Shown here: piece by piece, positions 1 to 9,100 of the stretch | Position numbering within the stretch: the stretch's first letter is position 1 | Layout: each line of letters starts with the position of its first letter | Assembly: GCF_011604685.1 (NCBI RefSeq) | Contig: NZ_CP050063.1 | Location: forward strand, 186,001-250,000 | From: Spirosoma aureum | GTDB lineage: Bacteria > Bacteroidota > Bacteroidia > Cytophagales > Spirosomataceae | DNA length: 64,000 bases | Direction: 5' to 3' | Position numbers and translations under genes: made by a program | The notes under the pieces: generated by a model | Databases searched by the model: none | Told to the model about the DNA's origin: nothing | The model's input: the letters and a program-made list of their open reading frames with translations, nothing else

Positions 1-111
1 AATAAACCAGACCAGCAAATGATGCTCGAACAGCACGTCGGCTTTATAAAACTTGTCATCGAAGGATGATAGCTTCAGGTCAGGATGGATATAGTAGGCT
101 TGATATCCCAC
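1..111 (-). CDS. Possible 5' part of an unidentified gene (cut by window edge)
   Basis: A minus-strand frame is open from a GTG at 111 to the window edge, 37 codons, bounded upstream by an in-frame TAG at 124-126. Its predicted peptide is mixed hydrophobic and polar (starts VGYQAYYIHPD). The opposite strand is also open for the first 23 codons, so the call is weak. I do not recognise a family. It would be a same-strand neighbour downstream of the SDR gene, separated from it by the hairpin at 188-224. Confidence 0.22.
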   Translation of the reverse strand, partial: MGYQAYYIHPDLKLSSFDDKFYKADVLFEHHLLVWFI

Positions 112-187
112 GATTTTTAAAGGCTATGATACAAAACAAACTCGTTGTGAAATCTGACCGTCATACAAATGGCAAACCCATCGACCA

Positions 188-224
188 GGTAAAAAGGTAG
201 AGTCTTAAGCGCTACCTTTTTACC
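188..224. terminator. Bidirectional hairpin terminator downstream of the SDR gene
   Basis: A perfect 13-bp stem (GGTAAAAAGGTAG at 188-200 with its complement at 212-224) encloses an 11-base loop. The T-rich right arm on either strand fits an intrinsic terminator. It lies 34 bases past the SDR stop codon. Confidence 0.8.
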
Positions 225-257
225 CGTTTTAACCCATCGATAGGCACAAAACAGATC

Positions 258-1289
258 TTACTCCGTTACAAACGAAACGCCTGTTAACTCTTCACTCAAC
301 GTCCACAATCGTTTCGCATTTTCCGCATCGATTGAATAAGGTTTTACACCGCGAAGTGTTAGCGGGTCATCATAGTGATGATCAATGTTTCCCAGATCTA
401 ATTCGGCCACATCAGCATTTTCACAATACACACCGCCCAAATTAGCCAGTTGCGGGCTGGTTGCGCACCAGACAGTTGTTGCGGCACCCTGTGGAATTGT
501 CTTTAGTTTCTGTGCAACCTCAGGAAACAGATTACCTTCGTTATCATGAGTGCCCATTTGTTGAAATAATTCCATGGGAGCAACCCGCCCTAGATCAGTT
601 CCATTAACGGACCCCGGATGAAGCGAAAAGGCACGAACACCAAACGCTTTTGCCCGCGAATCCAGTTCTACAGCAAAAAGATTATTTGCTGTTTTAGACT
701 GGCCATAGCCTACCAGGGTTTCATAGGTCCGGTGTTCAAAATTGGGGTCTTCAAAGTTAAATGGAGCCATCTGATGACCAAAAGAAGAGACACTAATTAC
801 TCGGGCATCGCCCGATTTTTTTAGAGCTGGCCAAAGCCTTGCCGTGAGTTGAAAATGTCCCAGATGATTCGTGGCGAGTTGAGATTCATATCCCCGTGCA
901 TCACGCTGGAGCGGTACCCACATTATACCCGCATTGTTGACTAATATATGCAGTGGACTGTTGGTACTGAGGAATTTTTTAGCAAATGCATCAATAGAAA
1001 CCGAATCCATCAAATCCATCGGCTCGATAAGAATGTTCTGGATGCCTTCCAGATTTTTTGCCGCCTTGTTAACGTCACGAGCGGGCACCACAACGTTAGC
1101 TCCTGCTTCGACAAAGGTTTTAACCGTTTCTAACCCTATTCCCGCATAGCCACCGGTTACGATGGCCGTTTTTCCACTAAGGTCAATTCCTTTAATAACG
1201 TCATCGGTGGTGGAAGTGGCTGTAAAACCCGAATGGATTGGCTTCTGCTGAGCCCCGTTGGCATAATCTACGCTTATTTCTTGTTCCAT
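258..1289 (-). CDS. Short-chain dehydrogenase/reductase (retinol-dehydrogenase-like SDR)
   Basis: Cytoplasmic NAD(P)-dependent oxidoreductase of the short-chain dehydrogenase family; the substrate cannot be told from sequence. Visible motifs: nucleotide-binding TGGYAGIG at residues 45-52, NNAG at 118-121, catalytic Ser near 168, and the YxxxK pair Y195/K199 (YGQSK). The protein is 343 residues; the 36 or so residues before the first Rossmann strand and the long C-terminal part are typical of the larger retinol-dehydrogenase/WW-oxidoreductase-like branch. ATG start at 1289, with a TAnnTTTG box at 1314-1321 about 25 bases upstream. It is monocistronic: a strong hairpin follows at 188-224 and the next gene upstream ends at 1649. 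Function beyond 'oxidoreductase' is inference. Confidence 0.9.
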   Translation of the reverse strand: MEQEISVDYANGAQQKPIHSGFTATSTTDDVIKGIDLSGKTAIVTGGYAGIGLETVKTFVEAGANVVVPARDVNKAAKNLEGIQNILIEPMDLMDSVSIDAFAKKFLSTNSPLHILVNNAGIMWVPLQRDARGYESQLATNHLGHFQLTARLWPALKKSGDARVISVSSFGHQMAPFNFEDPNFEHRTYETLVGYGQSKTANNLFAVELDSRAKAFGVRAFSLHPGSVNGTDLGRVAPMELFQQMGTHDNEGNLFPEVAQKLKTIPQGAATTVWCATSPQLANLGGVYCENADVAELDLGNIDHHYDDPLTLRGVKPYSIDAENAKRLWTLSEELTGVSFVTE

Positions 1290-1313
1290 GATTTAAGAGA
1301 TAAATGGTTGGAA

Positions 1314-1321
1314 CAAAAGTA
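1314..1321 (-). promoter_or_regulatory. Putative -7 box (TACTTTTG) for the SDR gene
   Basis: TACTTTTG on the minus strand matches the Bacteroidota TAnnTTTG element. No clear TTTG is seen at the -33 position, so this is a half match. Predicted start of transcription is about 20 bases ahead of the SDR ATG. Confidence 0.45.
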
Positions 1322-1546
1322 GGCCGATCGGATTTTGACGGTTTTGTTTTAAAGGCCTTATTTATTTGTTTTAAAGACCATCAGGCATACCAGCCACATT
1401 ATTTGGTTGGGGAGGAGCAGGTATCCAGGAAATTATCGCTCGTTTTGTCTTAGGCCTTTTGCTCAGAAGCGTTCATTCAGCTTCCAAACCCGCACGGCTG
1501 TCGCACAATCCAAATTGCTCTTCAGCCTAAATCTGAGCGTACGTGT

Positions 1547-1648
1547 TTATGGATTCCAGTTAAACGTCTCCCACCGATTTTGGGCGAACCCTTTCCAGTC
1601 GAAAAAGTCGTTGTGCAATGACCACACGGGTTTAGAAAGCAAGCAAAA
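1547..1648 (-). pseudogene. Possible C-terminal gene remnant in the 1290-1648 spacer
   Basis: The 359-base spacer between the SDR gene and the pirin gene has no convincing gene. Directly after the pirin stop codon, in the same frame, 33 codons stay open and end at TAA (1547-1549). The peptide is rich in Trp, Phe and Asn (for example NDFFDWKGFAQNRWETFNW), which looks like the end of a real protein rather than random translation. It has no start codon of its own. It may be a decayed gene end. The rest of the spacer (1290-1546) shows only the putative -7 box at 1314. Confidence 0.2.
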
Positions 1649-2509
1649 CTAATTCAGTACACCCATGCGTCCAGCCTGAAAGTCATTAAATGCTTCTAGT
1701 AGCTCTTCCCTGCTATTCATTACAAAAGGGCCATAAGCCGCCAGAGGCTCATGAATTGGCTCACCAGCCAGGATGAGTAATTTGGCATCTGTCGTGGTCG
1801 AAAGCGTAATCGACTCGCCATCGTGATTCATTAAAGCAATCTGTCCACGTTGAAGTGATTCACCGTTCAGAGCTGTCGATCCACTTAAGACATAAACCAT
1901 CAGCGTATAATCCGTAGGCACCTGGATAGTTTCTGACTGGCCCGCCGATAATGATAAGTCAGCAAGAATCACCGGACTAAAAGTCTGAGCTGGTCCTTTC
2001 AAGCCCGACAGTTCACCGGCAATTACCCGAAGTTGTCCACCGTTAGCCAGTGTTGCCGTCGGAATTCTTGATGATGCAATGTCCTGATAGCGGGGTGGCC
2101 TCATTTTATCTTTAGCTTGCAGATTAACCCACAATTGTACGAAATCCAGCTGACCGCCCTGACGCGAAAATTCTTTCTCGTGTTTTTCTTCATGGATAAT
2201 GCCCGACGCAGCTGTCATCCATTGTACATCACCGGCAAAGATTTTACCATGGTTACCAGCCGAATCACGGTGTTCCAAAGCACCTTTATAAACAATTGTC
2301 ACTGTTTCAAAACCCCGATGCGGATGTTCATCAACCCCTTTCGGTTTATTGGAAGGTTGTACGGTCATTGGCCCATGGTGGTCTAGAAGCAAAAATGGAT
2401 TAAATGGTCTGGACCCTTGTGGATGAAATGCATTTAAGCCAATAAAGCCATCACCAACATTGTTTGGGGTAGCCGTATGCATTGCCGAAATAGTGCGTTG
2501 TGTTGCCAT
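1649..2509 (-). CDS. Pirin family protein
   Basis: Cupin-fold, probably Fe(II)-binding protein of the pirin family (286 residues); members act as quercetinases or redox-linked regulators, and the role here is unknown. The N-terminal cupin shows the family signature around residues 37-100: PFLLLDHHGP, then HPHRGFETV with metal-binding His residues, then a later HRDSAGNHG and GIIHEEKHE. A C-terminal pirin domain follows. The start was placed at the ATG at 2507-2509 (MATQRTIS...), because the longer open frame reaching 2647 overlaps the end of mutM and has no pirin similarity. The gene lies 50 bases downstream of mutM on the same strand and may be co-transcribed with it. Confidence 0.9.
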   Translation of the reverse strand: MATQRTISAMHTATPNNVGDGFIGLNAFHPQGSRPFNPFLLLDHHGPMTVQPSNKPKGVDEHPHRGFETVTIVYKGALEHRDSAGNHGKIFAGDVQWMTAASGIIHEEKHEKEFSRQGGQLDFVQLWVNLQAKDKMRPPRYQDIASSRIPTATLANGGQLRVIAGELSGLKGPAQTFSPVILADLSLSAGQSETIQVPTDYTLMVYVLSGSTALNGESLQRGQIALMNHDGESITLSTTTDAKLLILAGEPIHEPLAAYGPFVMNSREELLEAFNDFQAGRMGVLN

Positions 2510-2559
2510 AATTGATGTATATACATTTAATACATCAACATTGTTCCACATCAACAAGT

Positions 2560-3378
2560 TCATGAAAGCAGTTGCTCCTTTGGGCACAGGAAGGTTGTAC
2601 GTCCACCAACAACGATTCGCTCGATTCGTGTACCACATCGAGGACAAAACTTATGAGCCTCTACGTCATCGTAAGGTGAGTCGTCCCATTCGCGAACGTG
2701 AATTAGAAAGCTACTGGGAAAATCACGGTATGTTGCCTCACTGCGAATCGCTGTTTCCAGAACAAGGCGAGTTGCGGCATGAATCTGGCTAAGCTGTTCG
2801 TCAGTGAGCGAGTCTGCATGTTGTTCGGGATGAACAAATGCCTGAAAAAGAACCTCATCTACAATCCAGTTGCCAAGGCCAGCCACTACACTTTGATCAA
2901 GAAGCACGGGTTTAATTTGCGCTTTTTTGCGTTTAACTCGTTCTGAAAGTTCGGCCAACGTGATGTCTAGACCATCTTTGCCAATTTTTTTACGTTGCAG
3001 AAAGGCGTCAATATTGTCTATCAAGCCAACACGCTCAAACTTTCGAGGACAAAGAAAGCCCAGATTAAAATTAGTTTCGAACTCAAATACGATTCGGGCA
3101 AAGCGCGGACGGTCAAGTGAAGCATGATAATATTGCAGATCGCCAGTCATGCCAAAGTGCATGTGAACGATGATATTAGAGTCGTCTGTCAGAACGAACA
3201 AATTTTTACCGATCCGACGTGTACCGGTAAATGATCGACCTTCAAGTGTACTGATTAATGTGTTATAATCAGTAGTAAGTAGCTTTTTATCCTCAACCTC
3301 GATATGATTAATTGGTTGATAAAGCGAAGATGTTTCAAGATATTGACGTCGAATTTCAACTTCGGGTAGTTCAGGCAT
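2560..3378 (-). CDS. mutM: Formamidopyrimidine-DNA glycosylase (Fpg/MutM)
   Basis: Bifunctional base-excision repair glycosylase/AP lyase that removes 8-oxoguanine and ring-opened purines. The protein begins MPELPEVE, the family hallmark, with P2 as the nucleophile after Met removal and E3 as the catalytic acid. Length 272 residues is normal. A C-terminal zinc-finger region begins CPRCGTRIERI and ends in FLCPKEQ. The usual pattern is C-x2-C-x16-C-x2-C; here the fourth Cys position is Glu, so only three of the four expected zinc ligands are present, and the finger may bind zinc differently or be zincless. The rest of the fold looks intact. ATG at 3378; pirin gene follows after 50 bases. Confidence 0.93.
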   Translation of the reverse strand: MPELPEVEIRRQYLETSSLYQPINHIEVEDKKLLTTDYNTLISTLEGRSFTGTRRIGKNLFVLTDDSNIIVHMHFGMTGDLQYYHASLDRPRFARIVFEFETNFNLGFLCPRKFERVGLIDNIDAFLQRKKIGKDGLDITLAELSERVKRKKAQIKPVLLDQSVVAGLGNWIVDEVLFQAFVHPEQHADSLTDEQLSQIHAATRLVLETAIRSEATYRDFPSSFLIHVREWDDSPYDDVEAHKFCPRCGTRIERIVVGGRTTFLCPKEQLLS

Positions 3379-3511
3379 GGGGAGATAACCAATTGTTGTT
3401 GGTAGTTGTTATGGTTGTATTGCCCACTGTATTTTCTTACTATACGGCATTTTATATAGGCTACTAAAATTATTTATTATTTGGTTTAACAAATTGATAG
3501 TCACAATACAT

Positions 3512-3519
3512 TACCTTTG
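3512..3519 (+). promoter_or_regulatory. Putative -7 box (TACCTTTG) for a small transcript
   Basis: TACCTTTG matches TAnnTTTG on the plus strand, in the 372-base spacer 3379-3750. The best upstream TTG (3494-3496) is 15 bases away, closer than usual. Predicted transcription start is near 3524, 33 bases before the small ORF. Nothing else was recognised in 3379-3511. Confidence 0.4.
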
Positions 3520-3556
3520 TTCGGCATATACTTAAAAAAAACTTTTTTGGACATAA

Positions 3557-3634
3557 ATGAGTTATTTGATGCAATATGCCAGTATCGGAGGGCGTTCCAA
3601 ATTCATGTCGCGCTTTAAACGAGTTCTTCTATAA
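3557..3634 (+). CDS. Small basic 25-residue ORF
   Basis: ATG at 3557 to TAA at 3632-3634 encodes 25 residues beginning MSYLMQYASIGG and ending in an Arg/Lys-rich stretch (MSRFKRVLL). It lies between a TAnnTTTG box (3512) and a short GCAA-loop hairpin followed by seven T (3693-3712), so promoter, ORF and terminator together look like a self-contained small gene of about 190 bases. The peptide has five basic and no acidic residues. No Shine-Dalgarno is seen, but such sites are often weak in Bacteroidota. I do not recognise the peptide. Alternatives are a leader peptide for the downstream coiled-coil gene, or a non-coding RNA in which the ORF is incidental. Confidence 0.35.
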   Translation: MSYLMQYASIGGRSKFMSRFKRVLL

Positions 3635-3692
3635 CAAAAAATATACGATTCTTAGCCCAACACTACACTCAGATGTAACAACCTCTACACAA

Positions 3693-3712
3693 CCGCGCAA
3701 GCGGCTTTTTTT
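3693..3712 (+). terminator. Short GNRA-loop hairpin with T-tract
   Basis: CCGC-GCAA-GCGG followed by C and seven T. The stem is only 4 bp, but a GCAA tetraloop is unusually stable. It could terminate the small transcript starting near 3524. Confidence 0.45.
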
Positions 3713-3750
3713 AGTCTGTGCATGTTAAACCGTTAAACTGAAAATTTGCT

Positions 3751-4686
3751 ATGGAGAACAATCCCCCAAGGTCAAAGACAAATGGTGCCTTATTGGCGGC
3801 CCTGATTATAATGACAGGTTTAGCTGGTGTATCCAGTTATCTGTATTTTGACCAGAAGAAAGTTTCAGAGAATCAGGAAGTAACTATCTCAGAGCGAGTT
3901 GAGGAGCTGTCAACCACTCGTGTTAAGCTGGATTCAATTTCGACAGCTTTGGATGCTAAAATTGCCGAAGTACAAAAATTAGGTGGCGACGTATCGGAGC
4001 TGGAAAAAGTGAAGGCTCAACTGGAAGTAGATAAAGCTTCTCTGCGGAAAGGCAATCGTATTTCGATCGCTAAGTATGAAAGTAAAATCAAACAGTACGA
4101 AGCGTTTCTGGTGGAGAAAGACACTCTCATTGCTAACCTCCAGAAGGAAAATGTAACCTTGGCAACCAATGTTAAGGTTCTGGATGAAGAAAACACCGGT
4201 CTTAAAACAGAGAAGCAACGTCTGACAGACTCTGTCACAACGGTTGTATCGCAGAATCAGGAGCTAAGTACCAAGGTGACCCGTGCGGCAGCATTAAAGG
4301 CTCAGAACGTTAAAGTTTTTTCTGTTAACGCAAAAGGTAAGGTTAAAGAGGATGATGCTTACAAAGCAAAACGTCTGGACAAAATCAAGCTAGTTTATAC
4401 GTTGCTCGATAACCCACTCACGAAGGAAGAACCAAAAGAAGTTTTTGTTCGCGTACTTGACCCAAGTGGTGCTGTAGTGTCTGATATGGCCAATGGTTCT
4501 GGCACCTTTACTGTTGATGGCAACGAAACGATCTACACGACCAAGCAAACAGTGAATTATACCAGCAATGGTCAAAACGTCGAGTTATTGTATACGCGGG
4601 GAATTCCTTACAAGCCCGGTAAATACACTATTGAATTGTACTCAGAAGGGTTCCGGATAGGAGCTGGCGAGTTCGCAGTTCGGTAG
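3751..4686 (+). CDS. Membrane-anchored coiled-coil protein of unknown function
   Basis: 311 residues. A single transmembrane segment spans about residues 13-33 after a short positively charged N-terminus, so most of the protein should be outside the cytoplasm (inference). Residues from about 40 to 185 form a long Glu/Lys/Leu-rich heptad region typical of a coiled coil. The C-terminal 120 or so residues are predicted beta-rich (KVFVRVLDPSG-type strands, a GTFTVDGNET turn). This layout resembles uncharacterised Bacteroidota envelope proteins; I know of no function. It is monocistronic, with a strong shared terminator at 4710-4741. The ATG at 3751 is the only good start, directly followed by the charged N-terminus. 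Confidence 0.85.
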   Translation: MENNPPRSKTNGALLAALIIMTGLAGVSSYLYFDQKKVSENQEVTISERVEELSTTRVKLDSISTALDAKIAEVQKLGGDVSELEKVKAQLEVDKASLRKGNRISIAKYESKIKQYEAFLVEKDTLIANLQKENVTLATNVKVLDEENTGLKTEKQRLTDSVTTVVSQNQELSTKVTRAAALKAQNVKVFSVNAKGKVKEDDAYKAKRLDKIKLVYTLLDNPLTKEEPKEVFVRVLDPSGAVVSDMANGSGTFTVDGNETIYTTKQTVNYTSNGQNVELLYTRGIPYKPGKYTIELYSEGFRIGAGEFAVR

Positions 4687-4709
4687 ATAAAAGCCATTTT
4701 AAACGAATT

Positions 4710-4741
4710 AAAAGCGCGGCACCCAACGGTGTCGCGCTTTT
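4710..4741. terminator. Bidirectional terminator between convergent genes
   Basis: A 14-base stem (4710-4723 with 4728-4741; one wobble pair) with a CAAC loop, A-run on the left and T-run on the right. The right arm reaches the stop codon of the convergent lipoprotein gene. Confidence 0.9.
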
Positions 4742-5181
4742 TACTTTTTATAACCTGTAAAAAACATTGACTCCTGTGGATTCTGTTGCATGGATATCCG
4801 TAATACTTTACCCTGTTTCTCCATGCCATTATTCGTAAAAATACGATCGGTTTGAAACGACCCAATGCTTGAATCAGCCATTCGTAGCTGAACCACATCG
4901 GCCTGGCGACTTAATCTGACATTCGATAGCTGCCGAACTTCTTTAGCCGGAAAGAATTTTGTATAAAGCAACGTAACTGTACTATCTGATTCAGCTTTTA
5001 ATTCAGCAGTTGGCATTTGATCGGTCGGAACAGCTACACACGATGGATCAAGAAAAAAGTTTGTCTGGTAGCTGCCGGTCACTTCACATGCTAACGACGA
5101 TGCGCTTGGCTGAATATCATTTTCATGCTGGCAAGCCGTCATAGACCCTAACAAAGCAAAGAAAAGGAGTTGTCTGTTCAT
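4741..5181 (-). CDS. Small lipoprotein of unknown function
   Basis: 146 residues. The N-terminus MNRQLLFFALLGSMTACQHEN is a type II signal peptide with a lipobox-like sequence ending at Cys17, so the mature protein should be lipid-anchored. Two further Cys (in LACEV and DPSCV) could form a disulfide. The remainder is polar with alternating beta-strand character and repeated Thr/Val pairs, like small META/lipocalin-type envelope proteins, but I cannot assign a family. It lies 54 bases downstream of the transglutaminase-like gene on the same strand and may share its transcript. The stop codon overlaps the terminator at 4710-4741. Confidence 0.8.
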   Translation of the reverse strand: MNRQLLFFALLGSMTACQHENDIQPSASSLACEVTGSYQTNFFLDPSCVAVPTDQMPTAELKAESDSTVTLLYTKFFPAKEVRQLSNVRLSRQADVVQLRMADSSIGSFQTDRIFTNNGMEKQGKVLRISMQQNPQESMFFTGYKK

Positions 5182-5235
5182 CGGCTGGTGTCCTTTTTTT
5201 CTATAGACTCCATTGAAACTGAAAGGGTTGCGTCT

Positions 5236-6042
5236 TCACCTATTTTTTTCTTCACTTTCTACTTCAACAGCATCAACCCAAACTTTCATATCATTGAGCG
5301 TCATGGCTCCAAACTGAGTTGTAAAAGCAACATCAGCGGCATCTCGCCCATAGGCTACCGTAATTCGATTGCCACGCGGTTGATCCTGGGTAGCATCGAA
5401 CGTAAACCAGCGCCCATCAACGTACGCTTCAAACCAGGCATGCAGATCCATTGGGTCTAACTGGTAAAGATAACCAACTACCATACGGGCCGGAATATTG
5501 AGTGACCGACAAAGCGAGATACCTAAATGTGTAAAATCCCGGCAGACACCAATGCGCTTATTGGCGGTATCAACTGCCGATGTGCTGGCGTCACTAGTTC
5601 CATATTGATACACTATGTTCGTATGAATCCACCGCCGAATAGCCTCGGCCTGATCATAACCGGGCTCACTATTGCTCGTGATCTCAGTTGCCAGGTCACC
5701 TAACTGGTCTGACTGGCAGTAACGACTAGGTAAAGTATAATGCAACACATCATCTGGCAAGTCTTCAACCGGGGTATAAGGTGCCCCAATCGAAACATCA
5801 ATAATATCAGCCGTTTGGACGGTTGCCGAAAAGTGAATAGAAAATGGCCCCTGTGGTGCAACAACACGCTGACATAAATTACCATACATGTCAGTAAATT
5901 CAGTAACATTGACAGCAGGTGTAATTTGATATTCTTCGCGGATAATCCATTGTCCAGCTCCCGAGCGAGGGCGCAGCATTAATATTAATGGGGTTGGTTC
6001 CTGAGCTTCGAACGACAGTTCGCAACCAGCGTTGAGTTGCAT
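5236..6042 (-). CDS. Transglutaminase-like cysteine protease-fold protein
   Basis: 268 residues with an N-terminal beta-domain (about 1-100) of the kind often seen before bacterial transglutaminase-like domains, and a C-terminal transglutaminase core. The catalytic triad is visible: Cys167 in GVCRDF, His201 in DLHAWFEAY and Asp216 in FDATQ. No signal peptide, so a cytoplasmic location is likely. Bacterial members are thought to be proteases or amidases, or to assist peptide ligation; the substrate is unknown. It is transcribed away from the rpoC terminator (6111-6145), and a small lipoprotein gene follows on the same strand. ATG at 6042. Confidence 0.88.
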   Translation of the reverse strand: MQLNAGCELSFEAQEPTPLILMLRPRSGAGQWIIREEYQITPAVNVTEFTDMYGNLCQRVVAPQGPFSIHFSATVQTADIIDVSIGAPYTPVEDLPDDVLHYTLPSRYCQSDQLGDLATEITSNSEPGYDQAEAIRRWIHTNIVYQYGTSDASTSAVDTANKRIGVCRDFTHLGISLCRSLNIPARMVVGYLYQLDPMDLHAWFEAYVDGRWFTFDATQDQPRGNRITVAYGRDAADVAFTTQFGAMTLNDMKVWVDAVEVESEEKNR

Positions 6043-6110
6043 ATTGTGTATTGGATGAATGTTTTACAAGATAATCTTGAATCAGCCCTTTTTGTTCTAA
6101 TCTCAGCATA

Positions 6111-6145
6111 AAAATACCCCAACCGTTTCCAGCTGGGGTATTTTT
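6111..6145. terminator. Terminator of the rpoBC operon
   Basis: An 11-bp AT/GC stem (AAAATACCCCA with its complement) separated by a 12-base loop and followed by T residues on both strands. It starts 23 bases past the rpoC stop codon and is the expected end of the ribosomal/RNA polymerase transcript. Confidence 0.88.
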
Positions 6146-6167
6146 ATAATTATTCTCAGTCTGACGC

Positions 6168-9100
6168 TTATACCGTCGCACGTTTTTTGCTGCGGGCAAA
6201 CTGTTCGCGTGATTCAGTAATTGATTCCAGTTCTTCTTTCGAACCAACAATCGCGCTCTGGTATCGGCGAAGACCCGTTCCTGCCGGAATCAGGTGACCA
6301 ACAATAACGTTTTCTTTCAGACCTTCCAGCATATCGCGCTTGCCACGGATAGAAGCTTCGCTTAATACTTTCGTTGTTTCCTGGAAGGAAGCTGCCGAAA
6401 TGAAGCTATCAGTACCCAGCGACGACTGTGTAATACCCATCAGCGTTGGCTGCGAAACAGCGGCCATTGCATCACGGACAGTCACCAGCGTTAAATCACG
6501 ACGTTTCAGGCTTGAGTTTTCATCGCGTAGCTGACGGCTCGTTACGATCTGACCGGGCTTGAAGTTTGGCGAATCGCCAGCGTCCATAACCACTTTCGCA
6601 TCGAGAACTTTATCATTTTCCTCACGGAACGCCCACTTATCAACAACCTGACCTTCGAGGAAGTTTGTGTCTCCAGAGTCGATAATCTCAACTTTCTGCA
6701 TCATTTGACGCACGATGGCTTCAATGTGTTTATCGTTGATTTTTACGCCTTGCAGACGGTATACTTCCTGAATTTCGTTCACGAGATACTCCTGAACGGC
6801 AGTCGGTCCTTTGATCGCCAGAATATCGCTTGGCGTGATGGCTCCGTCAGACAAAGGTGCACCGGCCCGTACGAAGTCATTGTCCTGTACAAGGATGAAC
6901 TTCGACAGCGGCACGAGATACTTTTTCTTGGTGCCGTCTTTCGACTCGATGAAGATCTCGCGGTTACCCCGTTTGATCGTACCGTACGTAACAACACCAT
7001 CAATTTCACTCACTACAGCCGGGTTCGATGGGTTCCGGGCTTCGAATAATTCCGTTACCCGTGGCAGACCACCCGTAATATCACGAGTTTTACCAACGTT
7101 ACGTGGAATTTTAGCCAGTGGTTGACCAGCCTTAATTGATTGCCCTTCTTTTACAACAAGGCGCGAACCAACTGGCAGGTTATAGCCTTTTTGAAGCTGA
7201 CCATTGCCGGTTTCGTCAAGATGCAGCAATAGTGAGCTTGTTCCACTTACCACAATGGCCGGGTTCTTGGCTTTATCACGGCTTTCGATAATCACCTTCT
7301 CCTGGAAGCCTGTCTGTTCATCAAACTCTTCGCGATAGGTGATACCATCTTCAATCGCGTCGAAGTTCAGTGTACCAGTCAATTCTGACAGGATAACGGC
7401 GTTATAAGGGTCCCATGCGCAGATATCGTCACCTTTCTTCACCGTATCGCCGTCTTTCACCCGCAGGAACGCGCCATAAGGAACGTTATTACTGATCAGT
7501 ACGACATTACGGTCATTTGGATTAACGATCCGAATTTCACCCGAACGACCCATAACGACCGTTTGAGGGTTGCCTTCAGAGTCTTCCGACTGAACCGTCC
7601 GCATTTCTTCGAATTCGATCAGACCATCGAATTTCGCTTTGATCGATGCATCGACAGCAATGTTAGAAGCCGTACCACCAACGTGGAATGTACGCAGGGT
7701 TAACTGTGTACCAGGCTCACCAATGGACTGAGAAGCAATTACGCCCACAGCTTCACCGATGTCTACCATGCGTCCCGATGCCAAGTTACGACCATAGCAT
7801 TTTGCGCAAACGCCCTGGCGTGACTCACAGGTCAATACCGAACGAATTTCAACCGTTTCAATACTGGTTTCGTCAATACGGGCAGCTACTTCTTCGGTAA
7901 CAAGCTCACCCGAAGCAACGATCAGCTCTTTCGACAGCGGATCGTAGATATCGTGAACCGTTGTACGACCCAAAATCCGCTCGGATAGTGGCTCAACAAT
8001 GTCTTCGTTATCTTTCAGAGCCGAAACCTGTAAACCACGTAGCGTACCGCAATCATCTTCACTGATGATAACATCCTGTGCTACATCGTGTAGACGACGG
8101 GTCAGGTAACCGGCATCGGCTGTTTTCAGAGCTGTATCGGCCAGACCTTTCCGAGCACCGTGCGTTGAGATAAAGTACTCCAACACGTCGAGACCTTCTT
8201 TGAAGTTCGACAGAATCGGGTTTTCGATAATCTCACCAACAGAGCCCTGCAGGTTTTTCTGTGGCTTAGCCATCAGACCACGCATACCGCCCAACTGACG
8301 AATCTGCTCACGAGAACCACGGGCTCCCGAGTGCATCATCATGTAAATTGAGTTGAATCCGCCCTGATCGGCTTCGAGCTGCTTCATCAGCGTCTCGGTC
8401 AGACGGGAATTTACGCGCGTCCAGATATCGATAACCTGGTTGTAACGTTCATTCTCCGTAATCAGACCCATCAGATAGTTGTCCCAAACGCTTTGTACTT
8501 CAGCTTTCGCTTCTTCAACGAGTCCCTGCTTTGCTTCAGGAATCATGACATCGCTCAAGCCGATTGACAACCCACCTCTAAACGCCATCTGGAACCCAAG
8601 CTCTTTGATTTCGTCGAGGAATTGAGCCGTACGCGCACCACCCGAAATCTTGAAGATCAGTGCAATAATTTGTTGCAGCTTTTTCTTCGTCAGCAGTTCG
8701 TTGATATAGCCTACTTCTTCCGGTACAGCCTGATTGAACAATAACCGGCCAGCAACGGTGTCAATTACTTTATAAACCAACTCACCACTTTCATCCCGGA
8801 CTTTAACCCGGCACTTAATGTTGGCGTGCTTGGAAACTTTACCTTCATTGATGGCAATAATTACTTCCTCAGCTCCGTAGAACGTCATTCCTTCACCCGA
8901 AATCGGATATTCAGGCGTGTTCTTACGGCCTTTGGTTACGTAATATAAGCCCAACACCATGTCCTGCGAAGGTACCGTAATCGGCGCACCGTTGGCAGGG
9001 TTCAGAATGTTGTGCGATGCGAGCATCAACAGCGAGGCTTCGAGGATAGCTTCCTGACCAAGCGGCACGTGAACGGCCATCTGGTCACCATCAAAGTCAG

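Noticed and set aside
1407..1652. 81-residue plus-strand frame in the spacer before pirin
   Set aside because: Composition is not protein-like, there is no promoter box, and it runs into the pirin stop region.
2510..2647. N-terminal extension of the pirin gene
   Set aside because: It overlaps the end of mutM and has no similarity to pirin; the ATG at 2509 gives the normal family start.
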